DNA of 41,530 nt, from NCBI GenBank assembly GCA_003214195.1, contig QCLY01000011.1, forward strand, positions 1 to 41,530, read 5' to 3'. Source of the stretch: Prochlorococcus sp. AG-418-G23 (GTDB taxonomy: Bacteria > Cyanobacteriota > Cyanobacteriia > PCC-6307 > Cyanobiaceae). A program made the translations under genes and the position numbers. The notes beneath the pieces are model-generated. The model was not told the DNA's origin and ran no database searches. It saw nothing but the letters and a program-made list of their open reading frames with translations. Of the stretch, positions 1 to 8,276 are shown piece after piece. Numbering within the stretch: position 1 is the first letter of the stretch; each line of letters starts with the position of its first letter.

Positions 1-876
1 ATAGTTTTAATTGGACCCACAGCAAGTGGCAAAACAGAGTTAGCTATTGAAATTGCAGAATATTTTAAAACTCGCATACATAATATTGATTCAAGACAAA
101 TTTATAAATCAATGGATATTGGAACAGCCAAACCATCTATTAAGCAACAAAAAAAAGTAAAGCATTTTTTGATAGATATTGAGGAGCCTATAAATCATAT
201 GAATGTAAAGCAATTTCAAGAAATTGCTCATAAATCAATAAAGAGTGAGATTAAAAATAATAACTTACCTTTTCTGGTTGGAGGAAGTGGTTTGTATATG
301 AACGCGATAACAAAAGGTTTTTTTGTGCCGAATATTCCTCCTCAACAATATTTAAGAGAACAATTAGAAGAACTTGGCCAAAAGATATGTTGGGAACTCT
401 TAAAAAATTGTGATCCAATATCAACAAAAAAAATAAATCCTACTGATCATATAAGAACAATAAGAGCTTTAGAAGTTTTTTACGCAACAGGTAAATCTTT
501 TTCAAGTCAGAAAGTGCAAAATCCACCTAACTGGCGTGTACTAGAACTTGGATTAAATAGGGATAATTTAAAAGAAAGAATTTTTCAAAGGACAAAAAAT
601 ATGTTCTTATCTGGAATGATTGAAGAAACAAAGCGTCTTATTGCTCAATATGGATCTGATCTCCCAATTCTAGAAACGATAGGTTATAGAGAAGCTAGGG
701 CTTTCCTAGATAACAAGTTAACTATTGACGATGCGATAGAGTTGGCTTCTACAAAAACGATCCAATTTGCTAAAAGACAAAAAACATGGTTTCGTAACAA
801 AAATAATCCTATTTGGCTTGATAACAAAAACCTGCTAAAAGATGCAATAATTAAAATAGAGTCTTTTTTAGGCTAA
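1..876 (+). CDS. miaA: tRNA dimethylallyltransferase (5'-truncated by window edge)
   Basis: MiaA transfers a dimethylallyl group to N6 of A37 in tRNAs that read codons starting with U. The reading frame is open from base 1, so the gene begins before the window and only its first few codons are missing. The P-loop GPTASGKT is encoded at about 16-39. It is followed by the family signatures [16 protein letters not shown] and, later, [10 protein letters not shown] and IGYREA. The first internal ATG, at 112, lies after the P-loop and is not the true start. The gene ends 53 bases before infC on the same strand. The family assignment is secure from the motifs; the full length cannot be seen. Confidence 0.95.
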   Translation: MVLIGPTASGKTELAIEIAEYFKTRIHNIDSRQIYKSMDIGTAKPSIKQQKKVKHFLIDIEEPINHMNVKQFQEIAHKSIKSEIKNNNLPFLVGGSGLYMNAITKGFFVPNIPPQQYLREQLEELGQKICWELLKNCDPISTKKINPTDHIRTIRALEVFYATGKSFSSQKVQNPPNWRVLELGLNRDNLKERIFQRTKNMFLSGMIEETKRLIAQYGSDLPILETIGYREARAFLDNKLTIDDAIELASTKTIQFAKRQKTWFRNKNNPIWLDNKNLLKDAIIKIESFLG

Positions 877-879
877 ATT

Positions 880-885
880 TATAAT
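880..885 (+). promoter_or_regulatory. Candidate -10 element for infC
   Basis: A perfect TATAAT lies in the 53-base miaA-infC gap. It would give a leader of about 38 nt before the infC ATG. No good -35 box is seen, which is common in AT-rich picocyanobacteria. In DNA this AT-rich such hexamers also arise by chance. Confidence 0.35.
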
Positions 886-929
886 AATAGATTTGTTTAT
901 TGTCCAAATCAATTTTTAAACTAAACTGA

Positions 930-1502
930 ATGCCACCACGCCCACGATTTGACCGCCGAGCCCCTGTAAGAGAGCTCCCTAACATAAATGAAAGAATAAA
1001 ATATCCTCAATTAAGAGTAGTGGATTCAGATGGAAAACAGTTAGGTGTGATAGAGCGATTAGAAGCATTAGAAATAGCTTCTCAAAGAGACCTTGATTTA
1101 GTGTTAGTAAGCGAAAAAGCAAATCCACCTGTATGTAGAATCATGGATTATGGAAAATATAAATTTGAACAAGAAAAAAAAGCAAAAGAAGCAAGAAAAA
1201 AATCACATCAAACAGAAGTTAAGGAGGTAAAAATGAGATATAAGATTGATAAGCATGATTACGACGTACGAATTGGTCAAGCTACTAAATTCTTAAAATC
1301 CGGAGATAAGGTAAAGTGCACCGTAATCTTTAGAGGTAGAGAGATTCAACACTCAAATTTAGCTGAAACACTTCTTTTAAGAATGGCCAATGATTTAGAA
1401 GAACAATCAGAAGTTCAACAAAAACCAAAAAGAGAAGGGAGAAACATGATTATGTTTTTAAGCCCAAGAAAAACTCCTTTGATTAAAAAAGATGAAGGAT
1501 GA
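930..1502 (+). CDS. infC: Translation initiation factor IF-3
   Basis: IF-3 binds the 30S subunit, blocks premature joining of 50S and checks initiator tRNA pairing. The 190-residue product has the N-domain (start of the core at [29 protein letters not shown] around residues 68-81), a charged linker, and the C-domain with [20 protein letters not shown] around 122-141. The first about 16 residues are Arg/Pro-rich. The start is a normal ATG, unlike the AUU used for autoregulation in E. coli. infC is not next to rpmI-rplT here, which lie about 30 kb away; in many bacteria the three form one operon. Confidence 0.97.
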   Translation: MPPRPRFDRRAPVRELPNINERIKYPQLRVVDSDGKQLGVIERLEALEIASQRDLDLVLVSEKANPPVCRIMDYGKYKFEQEKKAKEARKKSHQTEVKEVKMRYKIDKHDYDVRIGQATKFLKSGDKVKCTVIFRGREIQHSNLAETLLLRMANDLEEQSEVQQKPKREGRNMIMFLSPRKTPLIKKDEG

Positions 1503-1580
1503 GAAATTGTTATCTAAAAACGATGACGAATGTTAAAGTGTCACCATGAGTAAAAATTAACAAGTCAGGATTTTTCTAAA

Positions 1581-2567
1581 GTGAGATTTCATATTCAACA
1601 AGAAAGTGATATTCCAGCATCAACACAACTATATAATCAAATTTGCTTTGCAATAGCAGCAAGACATTATCCACCAGGACACAGGCTACCCAGTACTCGA
1701 CAACTTGCAATGCAGACTGGACTTCATCGTAATACTATAAGTAAAGTTTACAGACAACTGGAAATAGATGGAGTTGTTGAAGCGATAGCTGGATCAGGTA
1801 TTTATGTAAGAGATAATCTTAATAAAAGAGAATTTAAGAAATCAGTTTATTCAAAAGACAAAATAAATAAGCTACCAGATCAAGAAGCAAAAAAGGCTAT
1901 TGATAACTTAATTAATCTAGGCTGCACCTTACATGAAACTAGAGACATATTAACCAATGAAATTGATTGGCGTATTAGATGCGGAGCAAGAATTATCGTC
2001 AGTACTCCCAGAGAGGACATTGGTGCTTCCATGTTAATTGCAGAAGACCTATCTCCAAAAGTAAATGTCCCAGTGGAAGTTGTTCCTGTAGAAGAATTAG
2101 AAAAAGTTTTGAGTAATTCAAACAATGGTACTATTGTTACAAGTCGATATTTCTTGCAGCCTCTTGAAAAAGTTGCTAAACAACATGGTGTTCGAGCTAT
2201 AGCAGTTGACTTGAGCAACTTTCAAAAAGAGTTGAAAATCCTCCAAGAACTTAACGCTGGAAGTTGTGTAGGTATTGTTAGTATTAGTCCTGGTTTGTTG
2301 AGGGCAGCGGAAGTAATCATACATAGCATGCGAGGTAATGAATTAATTCTTATGACAGCAATTTCAGATAACAGTAGTAGACTGCTATCACTTTTAAAAT
2401 CTTCAAACCACATAGTATGTGATGGTCCAAGTTTAGCAGTTGTAGAAAATACTCTATTAAAAAACAGATCTCAGCTTATTCGATTACCCCAAATAATATG
2501 CGCCAAAAATTATTTGAGTATTGAAACAATTAATCAATTAAAAAAAGAAATTGGAGTTATTAATTAG
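1581..2567 (+). CDS. GntR-family transcriptional regulator with unassigned C-terminal domain
   Basis: A 328-residue protein starting at GTG. Residues about 8-77 form a GntR winged helix: the recognition part reads LPSTRQLAMQTGLHRNTISK, followed by YRQLEIDGVVEAIAGSGIYV. It should bind DNA as a dimer. The remaining about 250 residues do not look like the FCD, UTRA or MocR aminotransferase domains known to me. They have an alpha/beta pattern with possible Rossmann-like segments (IIVSTPRED, GTIVTSRYF), which could bind a ligand. It sits 5 bases before cysE, so the two are probably cotranscribed and sulfur or cysteine status is a possible signal. The ligand and targets are unknown. Confidence 0.85.
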   Translation: MRFHIQQESDIPASTQLYNQICFAIAARHYPPGHRLPSTRQLAMQTGLHRNTISKVYRQLEIDGVVEAIAGSGIYVRDNLNKREFKKSVYSKDKINKLPDQEAKKAIDNLINLGCTLHETRDILTNEIDWRIRCGARIIVSTPREDIGASMLIAEDLSPKVNVPVEVVPVEELEKVLSNSNNGTIVTSRYFLQPLEKVAKQHGVRAIAVDLSNFQKELKILQELNAGSCVGIVSISPGLLRAAEVIIHSMRGNELILMTAISDNSSRLLSLLKSSNHIVCDGPSLAVVENTLLKNRSQLIRLPQIICAKNYLSIETINQLKKEIGVIN

Positions 2568-2572
2568 CAGAT

Positions 2573-3307
2573 ATGTTTAGAACTTTTAAATCAGATATAG
2601 ATATTATTAAAGAGAGAGATCCTGCTGCAAGAGGAATATTAGAGATTTTTCTTTGCTATCCAGGATTTCAATCAATTGTTATGCATAGATTAACTCACAA
2701 ATTATGGCAATTAAAAATTCCTTTAATTCCTCGATTCTTTAGTCATCTCAATAGGTTGCTAACAGGGATTGAAATTCATCCAGGGGCCAAAATTGGTAAA
2801 CGAGTTTTTATTGATCATGGCATGGGAGTTGTAATTGGTGAAACTGCTGAAATAGGCAATAATTGTCTGCTTTATCAGGGTGTTACATTAGGAGGTACTG
2901 GCAAAAGTCATGGAAAAAGACATCCAACATTAATGGAAAATGTTGTAGTTGGAGCAGGTGCAAAAGTTCTTGGATCCATTACTGTAGGATCTAATACCCG
3001 TATTGGTGCTGGATCAGTAGTTGTTCGTAATGTAGAGGGGAACAGTACAGTGGTTGGGGTTCCTGGCAGAGTAGTGCATCAAAGTGGCGTCAAAGTTAAT
3101 CCTTTAGCGCACTCTGCTTTACCAGACGCAGAAGCGAATGTAATTAAAAATTTAATGGATAGAATAGATTCACTTGAAAATGAAATTCTGAAATTACAAA
3201 AAATTAATCAGTGTCTCGCTAATTCAGAATCCATAGATACTTCTAAACTAGGTAATGCTCAAAATCTTAAAGATAAAGAAATTATAGAATTTCTTGGAGA
3301 TGATTAA
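2573..3307 (+). CDS. cysE: Serine O-acetyltransferase
   Basis: CysE makes O-acetylserine from L-serine and acetyl-CoA, the committed step of cysteine synthesis, in the cytoplasm. The 244-residue protein has an N-terminal helical segment and a left-handed beta-helix of hexapeptide repeats. Visible core: GIEIHPGAKIG, FIDHGMGVVIGETA (His82 in the catalytic position), GVTLGGTGKSHGKRHP and VVVGAGAKVLGSITVGS. It is shorter at the N-terminus than the enterobacterial enzyme (about 273 residues), which is common in cyanobacteria. The tail from about residue 190 looks helical and charged. It follows the GntR regulator by 5 bases and converges on secA, with 8 bases between stops. Confidence 0.96.
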   Translation: MFRTFKSDIDIIKERDPAARGILEIFLCYPGFQSIVMHRLTHKLWQLKIPLIPRFFSHLNRLLTGIEIHPGAKIGKRVFIDHGMGVVIGETAEIGNNCLLYQGVTLGGTGKSHGKRHPTLMENVVVGAGAKVLGSITVGSNTRIGAGSVVVRNVEGNSTVVGVPGRVVHQSGVKVNPLAHSALPDAEANVIKNLMDRIDSLENEILKLQKINQCLANSESIDTSKLGNAQNLKDKEIIEFLGDD

Positions 3308-3315
3308 AACTTGTT

Positions 3316-6148
3316 TTATTTGTTTTCATCCAGATCAGTTTTAGGCTGAAACATAAACATGGAATAAATAACATTTCTTCTCATATTGGTCATCATTTCA
3401 AGAAACATGTCATATCCTTCATTTTTATATTCGATTAATGGGTCTTTTTGTCCGTAGCCTCTCAATCCAACTGATTCTCTTAATGAATCCATTGATTGAA
3501 GATGTTCTCGCCATAAATTATCGATTTGCTGCAAGATAAAAAATCTTTCAGCTTCTCTCATTAATCTTGGACGTATTTTTTCTATTTGTGATTCTTTTAA
3601 ATCATAAGCAATTCGCAGTTGCTCCTGAAGATAGTTTTTTAATTCCTCTATTGACAATAAATTTATATCATCTGCTTTAAGATCATCTAATAAATATATA
3701 AATTCTTTGACTTTAGAAAGTAATTGATCAATATTCCATTCCTCAGGAGGCAGATCGGGATTAATATAAGCCTCGACAATTTCACTCATTGTTCTTTCTC
3801 CATAGCCTATTACTTGCCTTTTTAAATCAATTCCTTGTAGTACTCGTAGTCTCTCGCTATAAACTGCTTTTCTTTGGTTATTCATTACTTCGTCATATTC
3901 AAAAACTTGTTTTCTTATATCGTAATAATAGGTCTCAACTTTCTTTTGAGCACTTTCTAAAGATCTAGTGAGCATTCCTGACTCGATAGGCATATCTTCA
4001 TCAACCCTAAAAGCATTCATTAAATTTGCTACTCTATCGCCTCCAAAAATTCTTAGTAAATTATCTTCTAAAGATAAAAAGAATCTTGTACTGCCAAGGT
4101 CACCTTGTCTTCCTGCTCTACCTCTAAGTTGATTATCGACTCTCCTTGATTCATGTCTCTCAGTACCAATAACATGTAAACCCCCTACTTCTCGAACTTT
4201 TTTTTCTTCGTAAGATAATACTCTTTGATATTCTTCTTTTACTGATGATAAAGCTTCTCTCAAGTGTTGTATTAAATTATCATCAGTTGGAGCTTTTTCT
4301 GAAGCAGTAGCAATCCTATCATCTAGCTCTAAAACAGAAAGCTGTCTTTCTCCCCAATTTTCAACAAGTTTTTTAGATAAAATTGAAAGGTTCTTTTCAA
4401 TTTCTTCATTCAACTTACAGGGATAGAGACTAGTTGGAGAATTTGGAATGTTCTTTTTTAAAGTCGAGCTGACTTTTTTAGAGAAACCTCCTTTGCCTTT
4501 TGAATTTCTTTGTTTAGGGATTGGTGGCTTATGTTCATTATCAGGCTTAACTAGCAGAGGGATTAAAATCTCTTTTAGTTTCAGTCTTGCCATATAATCA
4601 CTATTACCGCCAAGAATTATATCTGTTCCCCTTCCAGCCATATTAGTGGCAATAGTAACAGCACCTGCTCTTCCAGCCTGAGCTACAATTTCTGCCTCAC
4701 GCTCGACATTCTCTGGTTTAGCGTTTAACAAATTATGTGGAATATTTTCTTCTGATAAGAGTGAACTTAATAACTCACTTTTTTCAACACTTGTTGTACC
4801 AACTAAGACAGGTCTGCCATTTCTATGAATTTTTGCAGTTTCTTTAGCTACTGCTTTCCATTTACCAATCTCTGTCTTAAAAAACTTGATCAGGCCAGTC
4901 TTCTCTCTTTCTAATTTGATTTGTCGGTATAACTGTTGATTCTAATTTATAAGTTTTTTCGAATTCAACTTCCTCAGTTTTTGCAGTACCTGTCATTCCT
5001 GCAAGACCTGGATATAAAAGGAAAAAGTTTTGATAAGTAATTGATGCTAATGTTTGAGTCTCTGGCTGAATTTTAAGACTCTCTTTTGCCTCAATTGCCT
5101 GATGTTGTCCATCACTCCAACGTCTTCCTGGCATAACCCTGCCAGTAAACTCATCCACTATCACAGCCTCATCTTTTTTAATAATATAGTTAACATCTTT
5201 TATGAATAATTCTTTAGCTTTCAAAGCGTTAGTTATATAATGCGCCCAAGGATCTTGGGGATTATATAAATCATTTACTCCTAAATACTCTTCACATTTA
5301 GCGAAACCCTGATCAGTTAATATACAACTTCTCTGCTTCTCATCAACTTCATAATCCCCTTCAGGATCAATCCCATCTTTACTTAATTCTTTAGCTTTGA
5401 TTAATTCCAGAGATAATTCTGCAGCTTTTTGATATTTTTCTTGCGGTCTTTCAACTTGACCAGAAATTATTAAAGGTGTTCTAGCTTCATCAATCAATAT
5501 TGAATCAACCTCATCAATTACACAGTAATTGAAATTTCTTTGCACTACCTCACTTATATCGGTAGCCATATTATCCCTTAAATAATCAAATCCTAATTCA
5601 GAATTCGTGGCATAAGTTATATCACAATCATAATTTTTCTTTCTCTCAACTGGACTCATATCTTGCTGAATCAAACCAACAGATAAACCTAAAAAACGAT
5701 GAACTTGTCCCATCCACTCTGCATCTCTTCTTGCTAAGTAATCATTAACAGTAACGACATGAACCCCTTTCCCTGTTAAAGCATTTAAATAACAAGGTAA
5801 TGTTGCGACTAGAGTTTTTCCCTCTCCAGTCTTCATCTCAGCAATTTGACACTCATGTAAAACCATTCCACCTATTAACTGAACATCAAAATGTCTCATA
5901 TCGAGAACACGTCTACTTGCTTCTCTGACAATTGCAAAGGCCTTAGGAAGGAATTCCTCTAAGAGTTCTTTTTGTTTTTTAATATCCAATTCTGATGAGA
6001 TTTTTGTTTTAAGATTATTAGTTTCTTTTCTCAAATCATCGTCAGTCAATACAGAAATTTCTTCTTCTAAGAAATTTATCTCTTCCACTATTGGTTGATA
6101 GCGCTTTAACTTTCGCGTATTCGGATCTCCCAACAAAAGTTTTAGCAT
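3316..6148 (-). pseudogene. secA: Preprotein translocase ATPase SecA, interrupted by a one-base frameshift
   Basis: SecA is the ATPase that drives protein export through SecYEG. The 5' part (6148-4877, 423 residues) carries the DEAD motor: [19 protein letters not shown] (Walker A), [19 protein letters not shown] (Walker B) and the preprotein-binding region. It stops at UAA right after DQVF. The 3' part continues from AAG at 4878 to 3316 (520 residues), with [22 protein letters not shown] and the helical wing and scaffold domains. Skipping one T in the six-T run (4879-4884 on + strand) restores a 943-residue protein, normal for the family. No C-terminal Cys-rich zinc tail is seen. SecA should be essential, so a homopolymer error is the simplest reading. 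A +1 slip at UUU-UAA is the alternative. Confidence 0.9.
4877..4884 (-). other. Frameshift site in secA (six-T run followed by UAA)
   Basis: On the coding strand the codons read CAA GTT TTT TAA. Reading the last T out of frame gives CAA GTT TTT AAG ACA GAG, which continues the conserved SecA sequence. Five T would be in frame; six are present. UUU-U is a geometry that lets P-site tRNA-Phe re-pair one base downstream. There is no Shine-Dalgarno-like stimulator of the prfB kind just upstream. Confidence 0.85.
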
Positions 6149-6183
6149 AAATAACAGTCCCTAAAAATCATCTTATTACAAAC

Positions 6184-6189
6184 ATTATA
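6184..6189 (-). promoter_or_regulatory. Candidate -10 element for secA
   Basis: A perfect TATAAT on the minus strand lies 35 bases before the secA ATG and predicts a leader of about 28 nt. No convincing -35 element stands at the right spacing. The rest of the 172-base gap (6149-6320), the longest in the window, shows no RNA gene or conserved ORF that I recognise. Confidence 0.35.
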
Positions 6190-6320
6190 AATTAGTGCGT
6201 TACAACAGAATGAAGAAAACTATTATCTCTTTATTTTATAGAAACGATCGATTAAGGTATTTAAATTGAAGTCACAAAAATAACCTAGCTGACATCACTT
6301 TTCAAAAATCTTTTTAATAA

Positions 6321-6776
6321 ATGCAAGAAATATCTTTAATCAAACATGGCAAAGGAGCTCTAGGGTTAAGGGTTTTTGGATTAGGTCCTAATCTTAAACC
6401 AACAAATGGATTAATTAAGCTACAAAAATTACTAGATACCAATGCTTTCTGGGCAAAAAATAGAACAATTAATGATCTAAAAAAATGTCTCGCTAAAAGT
6501 GATGTCGTAATAAGTCTTTGGGTTGGTGAGGAAATAGTTGGTTTTGGTAGAGCTTTAACCGATGGGATTTACCGCGGAGTACTTTGGGATATTGTTATTG
6601 ATCAAAATCATCAAGGCAAAGGTTTTGGCACATTAATTGTAAAAAGTCTTTTATCTTCTAAAAAAATTAAAAATACAAAAAAATTATATTTAATGACAAC
6701 AAATAAAAAATTATTTTATTCTCAATTTGATTTTAAAGAAGTTACTTCTCAAAATTTGTTGATTCGTGAAATATAA
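6321..6776 (+). CDS. GNAT-family N-acetyltransferase
   Basis: A 151-residue single-domain GNAT protein. The acetyl-CoA-binding motif A is clear: VIDQNHQGKGFGTLIVKSLL, with the Q-x-x-G-x-G signature at residues 98-103 and the usual preceding strand (GVLWDIVID). The N-terminal half (WVGEEIVGFGRALTDG) fits the family fold. The substrate cannot be read from the sequence; GNATs of this size act on small amines, antibiotics or protein N-termini. It stands alone on its strand between secA (divergent) and the NTF2-like gene (convergent). Confidence 0.85.
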   Translation: MQEISLIKHGKGALGLRVFGLGPNLKPTNGLIKLQKLLDTNAFWAKNRTINDLKKCLAKSDVVISLWVGEEIVGFGRALTDGIYRGVLWDIVIDQNHQGKGFGTLIVKSLLSSKKIKNTKKLYLMTTNKKLFYSQFDFKEVTSQNLLIREI

Positions 6777-6781
6777 AGCAC

Positions 6782-6801
6782 TTTGTTTCTTGAGAAACAA
6801 A
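6782..6801. terminator. Hairpin between convergent genes
   Basis: A perfect inverted repeat, TTTGTTTC-TTGA-GAAACAAA, lies in the 26-base gap between the GNAT gene and the NTF2-like gene. It could terminate transcription from both sides. It is AT-rich and has no strong U-tract on either strand, so it may instead protect the 3' ends. Confidence 0.5.
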
Positions 6802-6802
6802 A

Positions 6803-7234
6803 TCAAGATACAAATTTTCTATAAAGCCATCTTATAAAAGGTCCTAATATAGGAACTGGTCCAAAAGTTGGTCCGCAAAAATCAAAGTAATCTCTGTGCT
6901 CTTTGATTAATCCATTTTCACCAAATAATAAACGAGTAGTTCCAGGGTAAATAAATTCTTTACCCATAATTTTTAAACCCATTGTCCATTCAACAAATCC
7001 ACAATCCCCAGTTATGGAAATTGCATGAGTTTCTAAAAAAACATCATCACATCTTTTAACTAGCTTTTCTTGAGCTTTAACATAAGAATCTAAGCCCTCT
7101 GTTTCTTGAGTTGGGTCTGTAAAAATAACATTCTCATTATAAAATTCAGCCCATTTTTGTCTTGTTGGCGCATCCGTACCATAAGGTTTAGTAAATAATC
7201 CCTTTAAATCCTCAGTAGAAATTACTCTTGTCAT
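6803..7234 (-). CDS. NTF2-like / SnoaL-like domain protein
   Basis: A 143-residue protein with the cone-shaped NTF2-like pattern: an N-terminal helix (RQKWAEFYNENVIFTDPTQE), a mid helix (LDSYVKAQEKLVKRCDDVFL) and a sheet (GFVEWTMGLKIMGKEFIYPG, TRLLFGENGLIKEHRDYFDF). No signal peptide is seen. Members can be enzymes or ligand carriers, so no function is assigned. The HRDYFDF end resembles the SnoaL-like group of small cyanobacterial proteins. The gene follows tRNA-Gly on the same strand, with a possible TATAAT at 7247-7252. Confidence 0.8.
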   Translation of the reverse strand: MTRVISTEDLKGLFTKPYGTDAPTRQKWAEFYNENVIFTDPTQETEGLDSYVKAQEKLVKRCDDVFLETHAISITGDCGFVEWTMGLKIMGKEFIYPGTTRLLFGENGLIKEHRDYFDFCGPTFGPVPILGPFIRWLYRKFVS

Positions 7235-7280
7235 TACGAAACTTTTATTATAAATATTCTAAAAGATACAAACATTAAGA

Positions 7281-7351
7281 GCGGATGAAGAGATTCGAAC
7301 TCTCGACATTCTCCTTGGCAAGGAGATGCTCTACCACTGAGCTACATCCGC
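7281..7351 (-). tRNA. tRNA-Gly (anticodon GCC)
   Basis: The minus strand folds as a 71-nt tRNA. The 7-bp acceptor stem is GCGGATG/CATCCGC, the D arm is GCTC..GAGC, and the anticodon stem TCTCC/GGAGA frames the loop TTGCCAA, so the anticodon is GCC (Gly). The T arm is GAGAG-TTCGAAT-CTCTT. CCA is not encoded and must be added after transcription. It reads Gly codons GGC and GGU. Confidence 0.97.
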
Positions 7352-7412
7352 ATAACTTTTTTATTTTATCTCAAAGAAGGGATCAATGATAAAAATAATT
7401 AAATTTTTTCAA

Positions 7413-7889
7413 TTAATTTAAATTTTTAATTAAGGATCCCATCTCAATTGCTTGTAAAGCATAATTCCAACCAAGATTATTTTTAATCCCTGCTCTTTCT
7501 AAAGCCTGCTGCATAGTATCAGTAGTTAAAACTCCAAAAATAATTGGAACATTATTTTCATTTGAGACTTGCGAAATACCCTTGCTAGCCTCAGATATAA
7601 CTACATCATAGTGGGAAGTTTCACCACGGATCACAGCGCCAAGAGCAATTACAACGTCATAACTCTTTTTTTTCATGAGGGTTTTAGCTGCGATTGGTAA
7701 TTCAAATGAACCAGGAACCCAAACTATATCTACTTGATTGCTTAATTCAGAAGTATCTAAACCATGTCTTTTTAAACAATCAAGACAACCAGATAGAATT
7801 TTATTTGTAATTAAATCATTAAATCTTGCTATTACAATCCCAACTTTTAAAGTAGAGGCATTAGTAAAAGAACCCTCAAAAATAGCCAT
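7413..7889 (-). CDS. ribH: 6,7-dimethyl-8-ribityllumazine synthase
   Basis: RibH condenses 5-amino-6-ribitylaminouracil with dihydroxybutanone phosphate, the step before riboflavin. The 158-residue protein has the ordered family motifs: [41 protein letters not shown] (catalytic His93) and [17 protein letters not shown], then [12 protein letters not shown]. It probably forms the usual pentamer or icosahedron in the cytoplasm. It lies 49 bases downstream of psbZ on the same strand and may be cotranscribed with it. Confidence 0.97.
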   Translation of the reverse strand: MAIFEGSFTNASTLKVGIVIARFNDLITNKILSGCLDCLKRHGLDTSELSNQVDIVWVPGSFELPIAAKTLMKKKSYDVVIALGAVIRGETSHYDVVISEASKGISQVSNENNVPIIFGVLTTDTMQQALERAGIKNNLGWNYALQAIEMGSLIKNLN

Positions 7890-7938
7890 TAAATTTAACT
7901 TAGATATATTAATAGACTCTCACGAAAAGGTATTAAGT

Positions 7939-8136
7939 TCAAACTAATGAAGAAACTATCCCTGTAACAAAAACCAAAACAACCCAAACAGCAGCAATAG
8001 AGTAAATTTTTCTCCTACTTTCTCGCTGTCCTTCCTCAGTAGAAGGTTGAGTCACATATAAAACGGGTACTCCAACTACCGCAATTAAAGAAGCGAATAA
8101 TAGAGCATTTACGAAGAAAAAGTTAACAGCCTGCAT
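7939..8136 (-). CDS. psbZ: Photosystem II protein PsbZ (Ycf9)
   Basis: A 65-residue membrane protein with two hydrophobic segments, about residues 5-28 and 44-64. They are joined by a polar loop with Thr-Gln-Pro and several Arg. The conserved LIAVVGVPVLYVTQP at the end of helix 1 and the VWVVLVFVTGIVSSLV helix fit PsbZ, which sits at the edge of the PSII core and helps stabilise antenna contacts. The usual length is about 62 residues. The loop (STEEGQRESRRKIYS) differs from plant PsbZ, so the call rests on the topology, the VGVP motif and the ribH neighbour. Confidence 0.87.
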   Translation of the reverse strand: MQAVNFFFVNALLFASLIAVVGVPVLYVTQPSTEEGQRESRRKIYSIAAVWVVLVFVTGIVSSLV

Positions 8137-8158
8137 AATTCAGTATTAAGTTTCAAAT

Positions 8159-8164
8159 ATTATA
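8159..8164 (-). promoter_or_regulatory. Candidate -10 element for psbZ
   Basis: A perfect TATAAT on the minus strand lies 22 bases before the psbZ ATG and predicts a very short leader of about 15 nt. It sits almost back to back with a TATAAT on the plus strand at 8170-8175. Confidence 0.4.
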
Positions 8165-8169
8165 AATAC

Positions 8170-8175
8170 TATAAT
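8170..8175 (+). promoter_or_regulatory. Candidate -10 element for mutS
   Basis: A perfect TATAAT on the plus strand lies in the 140-base divergent psbZ-mutS gap. It would give a leader of about 95 nt for mutS. No clear -35 element is visible. Confidence 0.35.
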
Positions 8176-8276
8176 CTCATGAAAATGATAATTTTTAGAG
8201 AAAATTTACATACTTTAGCCACTTTAAATGCAAAAAAAAAAATTCTACCTAATATCTATTTAGGAGTTAAAAAAGT

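Noticed and set aside
3316-4731. A separate 471-residue protein starting at the Met at 4731
   Set aside because: The frame is open upstream to 4878 and the sequence there continues SecA. The Met is internal to the conserved motor domain, so this is the 3' part of a frameshifted gene and not an independent gene.
6226-6285. A 19-codon ORF in the secA-GNAT gap
   Set aside because: Too short, no similarity to known small cyanobacterial proteins, no ribosome binding site.
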